Source of the DNA: Aurantiochytrium sp. KH105
Taxonomy: Eukaryota > Sar > Bigyra > Thraustochytrida > Thraustochytriidae
Direction: 5' to 3'
Assembly: GCA_003116975.1 (NCBI GenBank)
Contig: BGKB01000137.1
Coordinates: forward strand, 124,001 to 188,000
Length of the DNA stretch: 64,000 bases
Shown here piece by piece: positions 26,996 through 38,800 of this stretch (position 1 is the first letter of the stretch; each line of letters starts with the position of its first letter). Under the pieces are notes generated by a model. It did not search any database. It was not told the DNA's origin and saw nothing but the letters and a program-made list of their open reading frames with translations. The position numbers and the translations under genes were made by a program.

Positions 26996-27890
26996 GGGGC
27001 CCGTTCGTTTGGCTTTTTCTCCGTCAAAAGAGCGGAAGCTCTTGCTGGCGAGCGAGAACGCTTGCCCGCCCTTGTTTCCAGCACTTGCTTGCTTCTGCGC
27101 TTGCCTGTCTGCTCGCACCTTGTGCACGAGTCGAGCGAACGCGAAAACAAGAGGCGCGCAAGTTGTCGGTCCCACGGCAGGTCGTGGCCGTTTGCCACCT
27201 CTTGCGTTTGCCTCGCTCGACTGAGCCACGAAGAGCGCTGTAGACGGGTGTAAGCTACGACAGCAGCAGCAGCAGTAGCAGCAGTACCTGTCAGCTTGGC
27301 TAGGAGGTGAGCAGATGCCCACCTTACCTTCGTGGACCTACTGCGTTCAAGAAGCGCTGCGACAAGAGGCAGCAAGCAGACCTCCGCTCCTCCTGCAAAA
27401 AAAACCAGCGAATCGACAATTTCCTAGACTCGACCTATCAAACCGCGAATCCGCAAGCCAGCACGCCGCACGTTGACCATAAACAAACAAGTCGACCAAC
27501 CAAAAGTTAAAGCGCAAAGGGAAAATAAGGAAAGAAAGAGAGACTCTTGCGCGAGAGTGTCCTTCAAGTTCAACTTCGTAAAAGGTCTAACGGATAGGAG
27601 TTCTCTCTTCTTGGGCCACTAATGACCGTGGTAAGCCTGTCTTTCATTCCTTCGTTGATCCGATTCATGCTGCAACTCGCAGACCTGGGTCGCCGCGGGC
27701 TGCGGCGAGCGAGCGATAGGCCAGGTTAGAGTACTGGCCAATGGGCCTTCGCGACGGTGGTCAAGCAATCGCCGTTCTTCCCAGGTCGGTGTCTTGTGCG
27801 TTTGGCGATCTTGACAGCGACAGCTGCGAGGGATAGAGTAGAATAGAAGCAGCAAGCCCAGGTCGTCAAGACTCTGTGAGCAGCGCGGCG
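26996..27890. promoter_or_regulatory. Divergent spacer between CFAP58 and hydrolase genes
   Basis: About 0.9 kb between two head-to-head starts, expected to carry both promoters. It includes a short CAG-rich run near 27262-27285 and an A-rich, GC-poor patch at 27390-27560. No gene is supported. Confidence 0.45.
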
Positions 27891-29081
27891 ATGGCGAACT
27901 TGAAGCCGCCGCGAAAGCCGTGGCCGTGGTCGTGGACGACGCTTGCCTGCGCCTTTGCAGCAGTGTACTGCGCAGACGGTCTCGTTCGCAAAGGATGGCT
28001 CCGTGGCAAGGTCCGTGTGTTGCACAAGGAAGACGACGAACGCATGTCGCGGATCCTGCGGCGCATGACGACCGTGCACGGTCGATTCTGGCCCGTGTGC
28101 TGGGCGCATGACGCATACGCCCAGTTCGGCGTCTTTATGCTGTACAAAGCCCTGCATCGCAATAGCCTGCCGGTGCGGCGGCACACCGTGAAGTGCGAGG
28201 ACGGGGGAGAAGTCGCCGTCGATGTATATGGACCTCCCCGCGGCAAGCCAGAGCTGCCAGACGAAGCGCCGCTGATGCTCATCATGCACACGATCACAGG
28301 CACGACGCAGGACGAGATGGAGCTTGCGGCGGCGGCCTATGCAAAGGGATGGCGAGCTTGCTTGCTCGTCCGGCGTGGACACATGGGGACCCTTTCGCAC
28401 CCCAAGTTCAATCTCATGGGATGCGTCGACGACTCGCGACGTATGATCGCCAAGGCGCAGGAAGTGTTCCCGAAGGCCAGTTTCATCGGCGCGTGTGGTA
28501 TTTCTGCAGGATCGGGCCAGGTCGTTTCGTACATCGGCCAGCAGCCCGCGGGCGGACCGGTGCAGGCGGCGGTCTCGCTCTGTCCCGCGTACAGCATCGA
28601 GAACGCCTTTGCGAACTTTCAGCAGCGCAGCCCGCTGCTGGCTGCATTTATCCTTGCGAGTCTAAAGTCTTTCTTTCTGACGCCCAACGAGCACGTTCTG
28701 CGCGACAGCAAGGGTTTTCAAGAATGCCTGGAAAGCACCTCTGTGCAGAACTTCATGCAAGCTCACGCGCAACTTGCTGGCTTTCCTGATTTTCAGACAT
28801 ACCTTGCCAATTCCAACCCGATGCAGCACTACGCTGGCTCCCGCGTGCCGTGCCTAATTCTCAATGCGCTCGACGACCCACTCTGCGTCGAGGAGAACAT
28901 CCGTTACGACATCGCGAGCGAGACTGAGAATTACTGTCTCTGCCTCACGGACTACGGCTCCCACGTCACCTTTCGCGAGGGTCTTCTCGGCCAGTCTTCC
29001 TTCATGCACCGTGTGGCGCTCGACTTTCTCGAGGCCGCGCGAAGGGACTTTCTCCACTCGTCTCGCGGCACGAGCCAGTAG
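27891..29081 (+). CDS. Alpha/beta hydrolase, ABHD1/3 (YheT/EMB8) type
   Basis: Probable membrane-anchored serine hydrolase acting on lipids or esters; some ABHD1/3 relatives cleave phospholipids. A hydrophobic segment at about residues 13-32 could anchor it. The fold has an oxyanion-side MHTITGTTQDEME, then LLVRRGHMG and SHPKFNLMGCVDD. The nucleophile elbow GISAGSG has Ser near 205. The acid is likely in LDDPLC (Asp near 328) and the base in YGSHVTF (His near 358). The spacing of these three fits a working triad. The 396-residue length fits the family. The nucleophile motif G-I-S-A-G differs from the usual G-x-S-x-G-A-N of ABHD1/3, so substrate is uncertain. ATG 27891 follows a non-ATG opening of the frame at 27876. 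Confidence 0.88.
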   Translation: MANLKPPRKPWPWSWTTLACAFAAVYCADGLVRKGWLRGKVRVLHKEDDERMSRILRRMTTVHGRFWPVCWAHDAYAQFGVFMLYKALHRNSLPVRRHTVKCEDGGEVAVDVYGPPRGKPELPDEAPLMLIMHTITGTTQDEMELAAAAYAKGWRACLLVRRGHMGTLSHPKFNLMGCVDDSRRMIAKAQEVFPKASFIGACGISAGSGQVVSYIGQQPAGGPVQAAVSLCPAYSIENAFANFQQRSPLLAAFILASLKSFFLTPNEHVLRDSKGFQECLESTSVQNFMQAHAQLAGFPDFQTYLANSNPMQHYAGSRVPCLILNALDDPLCVEENIRYDIASETENYCLCLTDYGSHVTFREGLLGQSSFMHRVALDFLEAARRDFLHSSRGTSQ

Positions 29082-30368
29082 AAAATCCTGAACCCGCAGG
29101 AAAGCCGTCACGATCGTTCAGCAGACCACGCAAACGGGCTCATAATAATGCATCAATTTTCCTCGCTCCGCAGGCTTGCCGACTGACCTATACCTGGCTG
29201 GGGCTCGCCGTTCGTCCTCCTCGCCTCAGCTCGTCTTCACGAAGCGCGTTCTTGCTTGCAGTTGCCAGCTAGATATAGCCAGCTAGATTCGGCTAGATTG
29301 CTAGCTTGCTTGCAGTTGTTTCCCTTCATTCATTACGGGACAATCTCGCCCGGCCGCAGCCCACGCCAAACGCTTGCTCGGCGCCATCAGCCAGCTGCAC
29401 CCAGCTCCGCTGCTCCTCGTCGCGGCCGCTGCCGAGTCGCCGGCAGCTTCCGCGCGGGCTTCTTCCCTTCTGCGCAGGCAGGGTCGCAAGTAGTACGCGC
29501 GTCCGCACAGTGCTTCGCCGCGCGTCTCCGCGGCGGGAGCCAGCCGCGCAGAACGTGCCGAGTTGCAGCGACGGACCCGCGCGGCGCTGCTGGCGCGATG
29601 CCTCGCCCACGGGCCCGTCTTCCTCTGCAGCCAACGCGCAACTCGGCGCGCCCTCGGCGCAGCAGACTCGCATCTGCCCCGCGACCTGGCTGGTGTGTAT
29701 CCTCCACTGCTCCGCGTCCTCGACGCGCACCTTGTCCTGCGCCATCGTCGCAGCCCAGCGCATCGTCCATCGCCCATCGTCGCAGCCAGCGCGCCGTCCA
29801 TCACCTCCGCGCTGCGACCTATCTGCAGAGCGAAGCGCTCCGTTCTCGCCCGCCGCGCACGCCCTCGCCGCGGCCCGCGGCCAGGCTGCCGGCCGCGAGC
29901 AGAGCAGAGCAGTCGCTGCAGCCGCGCCGTCCGTGCTGCGCGCGTCGCGTCCTCGAAGGACCGGCGCGTGCTGCATCCTGCTTTCTGCTTTCTGCTTTCT
30001 GCCTTCTGTAGCAGCAGCCAGGTGCAGCTGCAGCTGCTTTGTCCCACACTGCGTCCCTGGTTGGTTCCAACAGTTTCCAGCGCGGACGCGGGACCCGGAT
30101 TGGTGAAAGTATAGTACTTCTCTCTCGTTCTCACCGAGGTTTGATTTCAAACCCGAGTTTGAATTTGAATTCAAAAACCAAAGGTGACAAGGTTTGAATC
30201 TGGGCACGCGAAGAAGTCCCCGGCCGGCGGGCGGCGCGCGAGCGGCAAACCTCGATCGATCGCCGCGGGGCCGCGCTGGGCGGCTGGGCGGCGACGCCTT
30301 TCTGTTTGCGAGCGGAGTCGGGCTGGGCTGGAGGGGCTTGGGCTCGCGGACACAAAGCGAGGCCCGCG
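29082..30368. other. GC-rich spacer upstream of the ABCA gene, no gene supported
   Basis: About 1.29 kb between two plus-strand genes. Open frames of 250-290 codons exist on both strands (for example 29326-30207 on the minus strand), but they overlap each other, are Arg/Ala/Ser-rich and match no family, as expected of GC-rich sequence. A pentamer-like TTTCTGC repeat lies at 29980-30008, and GCAGCTGCAGCTGC follows near 30020. The 3' part likely holds the ABCA promoter and leader. Confidence 0.5.
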
Positions 30369-33300
30369 ATGCCGCGCGTGCAGGCGGAGCCGAAGGCCGC
30401 GGGCGAGGACGAGGCGCGCACGAAGGTGCCCTCGAGCGCGCAGCGGCTGCTTATCCTGGTGCGCAAGGAGGTGCGCGATGATCTGAGGGACACCGGCAGC
30501 GCGCTGAGATTTCTCGCGCGCGTGGTCATGGGCTGCGTCTTCGTGGCCGTTTACGGAGTGTCCTTTTTGAGCGCATTCAACCAGTACGGAGACACGGCCC
30601 GCGGCGGGAGCGAAATTTTCAGCGCGGACGCGTACCCGCAAACAGCATTCGCCTACGGCCTCGCTGATGTCTCGCCAGGTGCGCTCATCTTTGCCGGCGC
30701 CGACGGCAGCGCCGTAGATGACCTCGCGCAGGAAATGGTCAGCCTCGGCTTCGCGACGAACGAGCAGGTGAACTTGGCGTCGGGCAACTCGTCCCTCGAT
30801 GCCTTTGAGTCCTTTCTCGAGGCAGAAGCTACGCCAGACAACTTTGCAGTTGGCATCTTCGTTTCGCAGGGCTCCCCCGACTGGGCGTACTCCATCATCG
30901 TCAATGGAAGCAGCCTCCCAGACGTGGGCTCGAGCTCGAGTACCTCCTACTTTGCGGAATGGATGGCTAGTCGCGTCCTTAGCGCACAATTTGCAGCTGA
31001 CCAGAGTATCGCCAGCCTCGAGGGCGTCGCCAGTTCGGCCATGGCCTCCTCGCTCGTTTCCTACGTGCAAGGTCTACCCGAAGCCGGCGGAAACGACATT
31101 AGCATCGAGCTTATTGCGCTCCCCGGACTCTATATCCTGCTCGGCGCTCAATTCGCCATCAACATGTATCTGGTACCCATGATGCGGGACAAGCGCAAGG
31201 GGGTGGTGCGTGGGCTGACGCTCATGGGCGTCCCCCAGGCAGTGTATTGGACTCACTGGGTCGTTTATCACATCATTGATGGGACACTCATTGCTGCACT
31301 CATGACCGTATTCTTTTTCGTGTGCCGCTACGTTGTGCTGGCCAATGGCTTCTTTGTCTTCTTTCCTTTTTTCCTTTTTATGGTCGGCACCGGGCAGTTC
31401 GCTGTTCTCATCACGACCGTCGTGAATACGGACACCGTTGCGAGCATTGTGCCTTTCATGGCATGGCTTGCTTTTAGCGGGGTCTCGACGGTCGTCATCA
31501 TTGCCAATGTTTCAAATGCAGTCTTCTCCGTTCTGACCTTTTTACACCCCTGGTTTGGGCTCTATCAGGTGGTCTCCATTCTCATTCGCTGGGACTGGGC
31601 AGGCAAGGACCTTGGCGTTGATGCCTCAACTGCCATTGAAAGCGGCATGGTCGGTGCAATCTGTGCTCAAATTGCGCAAATCATCTACTACCAGATCCTC
31701 ATTCTCTGGAAGTTTCGCGAGGGGTCATCTTCGAAGCGAGGCGAGTCGATCCCTAGCGAGCCTTCAGAGGACGATCTCGGCGCGCGGCCTGAGTTCGAGG
31801 CTCTCCCTCAGAACACAGAGCCGCTCCTTCGAATTCGAGGACTACGTAAAGAGTTCTCCCTGGGCTCTTCTGGCATGTGCAACAAGGCATCGAAAACTGT
31901 CAAAGCTGTCAACGGCCTCGACATGACCGTGCTCAAGGGCGAGATCTTTGGTTTTCTCGGTCACAACAGTTCCGGTAAAACTACAACGCTCAAGATGATC
32001 GCAGGCGAGTACCCGCCCACGGCAGGTGCTGCAGAACTACACTTTGCCCATGGCACGTATCGTGTCGGAGCCGGGGCCGACAGCGAAATACGGAATCGCA
32101 TTGGCGTCTGCGCTCAAGAGGATCTTCTCTTTGATCAAATGACGTGCCGGGAGCATCTCGAACTCTTCGCTAGGCTCAAGGGCGGCATTCCGTGTGCGGC
32201 TGGGGAGTCCGAAACAGAGGCCATCGCAGCCGAGGTGCAGCGCCGCATCGACCAAGTCAACTTTACGACACCTTCGGATGTCGACAAGCCTGTCAGTACG
32301 TACTCGGGCGGTATGAAGCGCAAGGTGAGTATTGCGGTCGCCTTTCTTGGTAACCCAGAGCTCGTCATGCTCGACGAACCGACCGCTGGCGTTGATTCGT
32401 ACGGCCGCCGCGCCATCTGGGACATGATTGCTGCTTCGAAGGCCGGTCGCAGCATCATTCTCACAACTCACTTCATGGACGAGGCCGACGTGCTCTCGGA
32501 TCGCATCGGAATCCTGAATCACGGCAAGCTCGTTACGTGCGGCACGAGCCTCTTTCTCAAGCATCACTTCGGAGCTGGGTACACGCTCAAATTTGATGCT
32601 CCGAACAAATCGGCCATGGACGCGACCGCTGCGTCGGTGCGCAGCGCTGTACCCGGGGCCGAATTCAAGTACTCAAACCAGCTCACGCAGCACTGGAAGC
32701 TACCCACAGGTGCCGAGCAGGCTTTTGCAGGACTTCTTGAGCGGCTTGATGGTAGCGGATGCGCCGCGGTCTCGCTCGAGCTCACTACACTGACAGACGT
32801 CTTTCTCAAAACCGGGGCAGAAGACCCGTCTCGGGATGAAGAGGGAGACGAAGCTGCAGCAAGTCAATCCACAGAGGATCGCTTTCTCACGAGTGACGCA
32901 CAAAAACACATGAACGAAGCGGGAAGTGACGAGCATATCATTCCCGATATGGATTCTCTAACGGAGAAAATTCGGCTCATCTGGACCGACCCACGTGACG
33001 CGAGTCCTGGGGCGCCGGCATCGGTGTCGACCTGGAAAAAAATCCTTGCCATTTCGCGCGCATTGTACAAACAGTCGCTTCGATTTATCGAGTTCAAGAT
33101 TTTTAGCGTTGCCATGCCAATGGCGTACATTGTCATCGCCTTTGTGCTCGTCTACGTATATGAGGAATCTGATGAAGTCATCACCGTCGCCCCTCTCTCG
33201 CTCAATGGCGCCGCCTTCTTTGAGGCCGCGGACATTTCCAGTGGCAGTGCTGCACGAGTCTTCGACCTCCCCAATATGGCAGTCTCCACACAGCCTGCAG

Positions 33301-35471
33301 GAAATGGCAATGTGATCAGCTTTGTCGATGAGGCTCCACCCAGCGCAAACGACCTTTCTTGGTACGTAAATCAAGGCCTCGTCGCCGGCGGCTACCTCTC
33401 CACGAATTCGACGCTCATGTACAATCGTACTGTGTCGACCTCTCTTCCTCTCATGTACGCGTTTTTGTCGAACGCAAGCCTTGGCACGATCGGAGGATCC
33501 ATTGCATCGCAGGTGCGCGGCCTTCCTTACCCAGCAAACTCCAGTGGTTACAGTTTCCCTCAGTTCATGCTTGCTTTGTTCATTGGTTTTGGCTTCGTTT
33601 CTCTTGGCTACCTGGTCATTACCCTCGCAGAGTTCAAGGAAGCCCGTCTCTATACCTTTTGTCGACTGCATGGCATCAAGCGTCTGCACGTTTTTATTGC
33701 CGCATCACTCAACGGCGTGGTGGTTAGTTGGCTCCCTTTCTTTGTGGTGTGCTTAATTTTCGCCTTTGGCTTCAGAAATCCGATTGTCGGCAATGGTGGG
33801 CGAGGCCTCGCCTTCTTTTTGCTGAGTGTTTCGTATGCCTTTGCCATGATCCCGTTTGGCTTCCTGTTCGAGCCACTCTTCATGACCGCTGAGCAAGCGA
33901 GAAATTGGGTACCTCTAATCATGATTTTCCTCATAGCCGCCCCATATGCGGTCTACGGAACGATGCTCATTTACACAACCGTCGAAGTGCAGCAAACAGT
34001 GGGTGACATCATCTCCTTTTTACCGGGTTTCTCGTTTCAGCGCGGCCTCAGCGAGCTGTTTGCAATCTCACCCAAATTCAATGATCCCGCGCTCACGTGG
34101 GCTGATACCTGGGGTTGGAGTGCTCGTATATCGTATTCGATTGTGCTGTTATTTGCCTCTGGATGCTTTTACTGGATTATGGTTTACCTCCAAGTGCGTC
34201 ACGCGAGCTATCTTGCCGTGCCTGGCAACGCCGAGGGTGAGATTCCAGCTGATGAGGACGTTGCACGCGAGCGCGAGTTGGCAATGGATGGCGTCGCGGC
34301 AGGCGACAAGATGCTGCGCGTCCAGGACATTGTCAAGAACTTTCGCATTGCGCCCGACTCCATGAGTTACCGCTTTCGCTTTCTCGACCTGGGCTACTGG
34401 TTTCAGCGGCTTTTTACTTGTGGGGCCGATCCCTTCGAGAGCAAGTACAAAATCAACCACGCCGTCAAGGGACTCTCCTTTTCCGTGCGCCCGAATGAGA
34501 TTTTTGCCTTGCTTGGACCAAACGGCAGCGGCAAGTCTGTCACAGCTTCCTCTATATTGCGAGACTTGCCGCTCAATGGCGGGGACGTTGCTCTCGACGG
34601 CATTTCCATCCATAACGTGTCGGCGACAGAACAGCTGTATGCTGAAGGTCGTGTTGCATACTGTCCTCAACACGATGCAGTCTTCAATAAACTCAACGTA
34701 GCTGAACACGTTGACTTTGTACTGGCCGCACACGGTCTGGACAAGAAGGACCCGCGTGTTGCGGCGCACGTAAGTGCTGTGCTGGACACGCTAAACCTCA
34801 CTCAGCACTTGCACAAGCTTGCTGTGGACCTCAGTGGCGGCTACAAGCGGCGTCTCTGTCTGGCTCTTGCACTCATTGACAAGGCCGAGCTCATGCTCAT
34901 TGATGAAGTTTCCTCCGGCATTGATCCTGCAGGTCGTCTTCAGTTGTGGAATGTGCTCAAGCCGGAGCTCGCCATTCGGAATGCGTCAGATGCTTCTCGG
35001 GTGGAGAACTTGCAACTACCTGGGATGCTCCTTAGCACGCACTACATGGACGAGGCTCAGGCACTCGCCAACAAGATTGGCATCATGGTCAACGGTTCGA
35101 TGCTTACGGTTGGGTCTCTTGATCGTCTTCGCGACAAGCACTGCAGCAAAATCTTTGTCGATCTCACCTTTCAAAATCCTGCGCCAACCTCGGACGAAGT
35201 CGAGGCAGCCTTTGGCAAAGCAGACTTTGATGCCTCGATTGTGGAAGTCTTTCAGAACCGCATGAAGCTGCAGATCAACTTCGAGGATCACGACTGGTCT
35301 CGCGTGAGCATGGCGCGCGTTTTGGCTTCTGCCTTTCGCTTCGTAGAGTCCGCCAAAGCAGCACTCAATATCGAGCTCTACACTCTTGCAGTCATGGATC
35401 TCGAGAAGATCTTCATCGAGCTGTCCAAAGAGCAGTTTGACCGTGAGTCCGGCGTCGTACCCGGAATCTAG
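30369..35471 (+). CDS. ABCA-family full-length ABC transporter
   Basis: Predicted lipid-type ABC exporter or flippase with the TMD1-NBD1-TMD2-NBD2 order of ABCA proteins; 1,700 residues. A first helix (about 45-65) is followed by an extracytosolic loop (about 70-245) and five more helices to about 450. NBD1 has Walker A GHNSSGKTTT (about 531), signature YSGGMKRKVSIA (645) and Walker B LVMLDEPTAGVD (665). A second helix-loop-helix set starts at FKIFSVAMPMAYIVIAFVLV (about 908). NBD2 has Walker A GPNGSGKSVT (1383), signature LSGGYKRRLCLALALI (1488) and Walker B LMLIDEVSSGID (1508). The catalytic Glu is present in both NBDs. Small departures are SS in Walker A1 and EVSSG for the usual EPSTG in NBD2. 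ATG 30369 has G at -3; the frame opens upstream with TTG. Confidence 0.94.
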   Translation: MPRVQAEPKAAGEDEARTKVPSSAQRLLILVRKEVRDDLRDTGSALRFLARVVMGCVFVAVYGVSFLSAFNQYGDTARGGSEIFSADAYPQTAFAYGLADVSPGALIFAGADGSAVDDLAQEMVSLGFATNEQVNLASGNSSLDAFESFLEAEATPDNFAVGIFVSQGSPDWAYSIIVNGSSLPDVGSSSSTSYFAEWMASRVLSAQFAADQSIASLEGVASSAMASSLVSYVQGLPEAGGNDISIELIALPGLYILLGAQFAINMYLVPMMRDKRKGVVRGLTLMGVPQAVYWTHWVVYHIIDGTLIAALMTVFFFVCRYVVLANGFFVFFPFFLFMVGTGQFAVLITTVVNTDTVASIVPFMAWLAFSGVSTVVIIANVSNAVFSVLTFLHPWFGLYQVVSILIRWDWAGKDLGVDASTAIESGMVGAICAQIAQIIYYQILILWKFREGSSSKRGESIPSEPSEDDLGARPEFEALPQNTEPLLRIRGLRKEFSLGSSGMCNKASKTVKAVNGLDMTVLKGEIFGFLGHNSSGKTTTLKMIAGEYPPTAGAAELHFAHGTYRVGAGADSEIRNRIGVCAQEDLLFDQMTCREHLELFARLKGGIPCAAGESETEAIAAEVQRRIDQVNFTTPSDVDKPVSTYSGGMKRKVSIAVAFLGNPELVMLDEPTAGVDSYGRRAIWDMIAASKAGRSIILTTHFMDEADVLSDRIGILNHGKLVTCGTSLFLKHHFGAGYTLKFDAPNKSAMDATAASVRSAVPGAEFKYSNQLTQHWKLPTGAEQAFAGLLERLDGSGCAAVSLELTTLTDVFLKTGAEDPSRDEEGDEAAASQSTEDRFLTSDAQKHMNEAGSDEHIIPDMDSLTEKIRLIWTDPRDASPGAPASVSTWKKILAISRALYKQSLRFIEFKIFSVAMPMAYIVIAFVLVYVYEESDEVITVAPLSLNGAAFFEAADISSGSAARVFDLPNMAVSTQPAGNGNVISFVDEAPPSANDLSWYVNQGLVAGGYLSTNSTLMYNRTVSTSLPLMYAFLSNASLGTIGGSIASQVRGLPYPANSSGYSFPQFMLALFIGFGFVSLGYLVITLAEFKEARLYTFCRLHGIKRLHVFIAASLNGVVVSWLPFFVVCLIFAFGFRNPIVGNGGRGLAFFLLSVSYAFAMIPFGFLFEPLFMTAEQARNWVPLIMIFLIAAPYAVYGTMLIYTTVEVQQTVGDIISFLPGFSFQRGLSELFAISPKFNDPALTWADTWGWSARISYSIVLLFASGCFYWIMVYLQVRHASYLAVPGNAEGEIPADEDVARERELAMDGVAAGDKMLRVQDIVKNFRIAPDSMSYRFRFLDLGYWFQRLFTCGADPFESKYKINHAVKGLSFSVRPNEIFALLGPNGSGKSVTASSILRDLPLNGGDVALDGISIHNVSATEQLYAEGRVAYCPQHDAVFNKLNVAEHVDFVLAAHGLDKKDPRVAAHVSAVLDTLNLTQHLHKLAVDLSGGYKRRLCLALALIDKAELMLIDEVSSGIDPAGRLQLWNVLKPELAIRNASDASRVENLQLPGMLLSTHYMDEAQALANKIGIMVNGSMLTVGSLDRLRDKHCSKIFVDLTFQNPAPTSDEVEAAFGKADFDASIVEVFQNRMKLQINFEDHDWSRVSMARVLASAFRFVESAKAALNIELYTLAVMDLEKIFIELSKEQFDRESGVVPGI

Positions 35472-35853
35472 CTCGCTCGCTCGTTCGTTCCCTTTTTTGT
35501 CCTCGTCACAGTCATTGTTGATCGATTTTTTGTTGTCAGCTGTCAGAACTTGCATTTCGTTGCTATCGTTGTTCGATTTTGCACAGAGCAGAGACATATC
35601 TCTGCCTTCTAGTCCGAGTGTATACTTTCATCGTGCTTCGCGTGACCTGGTAGATATTAAGGTAAAACACAACCTCCGCTCCACTTCGATTCGTCGCTCG
35701 TTACGGGTTTGGTGCTCTACATTTGGCTCTTCGCGGATCTCGACGTCCCTCCGCAAGCACGAGTGTTCTCCCTCCGCATACACCTGCTGCTCGTCACTCG
35801 TAGGCCCTTCGCGTTCTTCGATGCTAATTTAGTTTGCCAACAACTCTGGGGCG
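35472..35853. other. Spacer between ABCA and GAF-array genes
   Basis: 382 bp between two plus-strand genes, T-rich after the ABCA stop (probable 3' end) and then the likely promoter of the following gene. No gene or repeat is seen. Confidence 0.4.
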
Positions 35854-38800
35854 ATGCGACAAAGCGCAGTAGCACCAGGCCTTGTGCCTCTACATGTCCG
35901 CCCAAGTACTACAGCAAAGGGACGACCGAAGCAAACCGTCAAAAGCAAGCTCGAGTTGGTCGGTGGTTTTTCCCGCCTCGGCCTCGACCGCGCGATGCGC
36001 GCGGGACCAGGACCGGAACCGGGACCAGGCCCCGGCGGCGCGGGAGGTCGAGGCCCAGGCGCGCGGACTGCGCCTGGGTTCGCAGCGCCCTCTCGCTCAG
36101 GCGCGATGGCGGGGCGCCAGGACGCGCCGAGGATGAGGTCGCTGCTGGCACCCGACCAGGTGGGCCGCGACGCGCGCGCCCGGACCGAGGAGGCGGCCTC
36201 GAGGACCTCGAGCGTGACGAGGCCGCGGGGCATGGACGCCAGCGGCGTCTCCGTCTCTTTCTCGGGCGCGGCCATCCCTCGCAGCCCGGCGAGCGACCTC
36301 GCCGTGGAGGCTCCATCAGGAGAATGGTCGCGGACTTCCACGACGCTCCAGGACATCCTGGGCAGCGCGGACAACGAGAACCATGGCGCCGCCGCCAACG
36401 AGGACATGTACTCGTATGGGAGCGAGCGCATGATGAGCGGGATATCGGACGACCAAGACGACGTCGCTGACGTCGTCGACGATTTCGGGGCCAATGGGGA
36501 GCCACCTTCAGAAATTGTCGAACTCGAGAATCGCCTCGCCCTGCTTCCCGTCCTCGTGAAGCAGAACAGCGATCTGCGCGGACTCTGGGACGCCGAACGA
36601 GAGCGCGCAGGAACCCTTAGCGAGGCCATTGGGCACTTACAAAGCGAAGTGCGCGCCGTATCTGCAGCAAGAGACGAAGCTCGGCTCTGGGAGGGTCTGT
36701 ATCGCTTTCGTCTTGAGCTTCATCAGCGAAGGACTTGCAGAGAAGTCATGGATCTCATACGCGCGGATCTTCCTGCTCTCTTGCAGGTGCCGTCCTGCGA
36801 GCTCATCATGGCTGACGATGCTGATTCCACAAGGCCAACCCGCCTCACGGAAGCCATCGCATTTGTACTCGAACATCGCGAGACGCTCGAGAGCGATGGA
36901 ATGCGTTTTGTTCCAATCTTTGCAGACGCGCACGGGGTGTGCGCAGTGCTTCGCATTGAGGGCGCACCTTCTCGCCAACCAGAGGCAATCGCGCAGTCGG
37001 CGTGCGAGGAAATCGGCGTTGTGCTCGCCTATTGCCTCGTGGATCGTCTCAAGGACGAGACGCTTGCGAGCGTTAACAAAGCCCTCGCAGACGCCGAACA
37101 CCGCCTCGGAAGCTCGGACGACGATATTGACCGGCGAGGAGAGGCCCTTCGTATTGGTGGCGAAGTCATTGCCGAAGCCATAGAGCAAACCTCGCTTCAC
37201 GACTCGGAAATTCATTTTATTGAGCTCTTGGAGCGAGGCATACGCACGTGCGTTCAGGCTGATCTGTGCGCGCTTCAATTCATGGACAAGCGCATTGAAG
37301 TTCAAAAAGCGTTAGCAGTGAGCACAGGTCTCCAGGTCACGCTAGGTGACCGACGCGCCGAACTCATCCTGGGCCGACGTCAACGTATCCACGGTTCCTT
37401 TGAGCCTTGGGAGCAAGCAGTAGTACTCAAGCTGGCTGAAAATGTCTGGGGCCTCTACGAGCTGTCAAAGAAGCTTGCGCAGAAAACAGCAGAGATCCAG
37501 GATCGCAAGACGGACATGCAACAAAGTCTCGAGGCTGCAGAAGCGCGGATTGACCAAATGCAATCCGCGCACAGCCGCGCGGCGCGCATCGAGGCTCTCT
37601 ATACACTGGTGAGCAGGCTTCTGGCATCTGACTCGGAAGAGAGCCTCGTCAAGATTGTCCAAGAACATGTCCCTAACGTACTTGAGGTCGCTTCCGTTCG
37701 CTTGGTGTTGCGGCAAGAACCTTCTTACAAGGACTCGTCTCCATCATCAACACAAGCGTTCCATATCCACGAAGACGCTCATCTAATTGTTGACGGGAAA
37801 CCCAACGACGAATGGGCCGACACCGTCGTCGACCTTGTGGGCTGCGCGCTCGATCAAGCTCGCAAGCGTAATCAAAATGCCGCCTCCATTGCCTCCCTGA
37901 GTGCCGCTTGCGCAAGAAGTCGTGACGACGCTCAGGCGAATGAGTCGCTTCGTCTTCGCGCTGAAGCTGAAAGTGTGCGCATCGCAGAGACGGCACGGGT
38001 TATTTTGGAAAAACTTGCGAGCCCAAAGCCACCCTCGCTCGAACAAGTTTGCCTCATGGCGCAGGAGAGCGTCAATACGGTTGTCGCACCGGACGAGCAT
38101 GCTGCTGGCCATCGCCAGTGGGTTCGAGTTCTTATTCTCGATCTCGATAGCATGGACGAGAGCAATCTTTTCGAATTGAATACAGACCAAGAGGACACGA
38201 TCAGCGCAAGAGCATCGACGCGCGAGCCTATTGCACGTGTTGTTGTGCCATCAAATCTACAAAATATCAAGGTTCGACTTGGTCAGGGACTTGTCGGTCG
38301 CGTTCTGAGCTCGGGGCGGACTCACATTGTCACTGGTGACCGCATTGCACGTGAGGAAGCCCTGGTTCGCGATCTCGATCGCCCAGACACAAGTGCGCTT
38401 CTTTGCGTGCCTATTGTCGGAAGCCGAGCTGCGGAAGCTCTAAGCCCCGCGCAGTCGAATGATGGCGATGCGCAAAGGGTTTGGGCGTCCTCGTCTGGAC
38501 TCGCTTCTGGCGTGCTTGGTTGCATTCAGGTCGCAAGAGTTGCCGCAGGCTCGAGCTTCGGCGAGCTTGACGGCAAGCTTGTTCGCATGATTGCAGGGCA
38601 TCTCGCGCGCCAGATCGAACTTGCGCGCGCACAGACACGTGCAGATAACTCCTTTACGCAGAGCGCGACGGCCCGCAGCGAGATCGCCGACTTTGCTGCC
38701 GTCCTGTGCGCGCTCGAAGTCCCCCGGTCTTCCGAGGTCTCCCTCCTGCAGTCTCACATTATCCCACTTGTCGAAAAGCTCGGATGCCGATTGCGCGTGG

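Noticed and set aside
29256-30207. Overlapping 250-290 codon frames on both strands upstream of the ABCA gene
   Set aside because: Mutually exclusive frames with similar Arg/Ala/Ser composition are typical of GC-rich non-coding DNA; no motif supports any of them.
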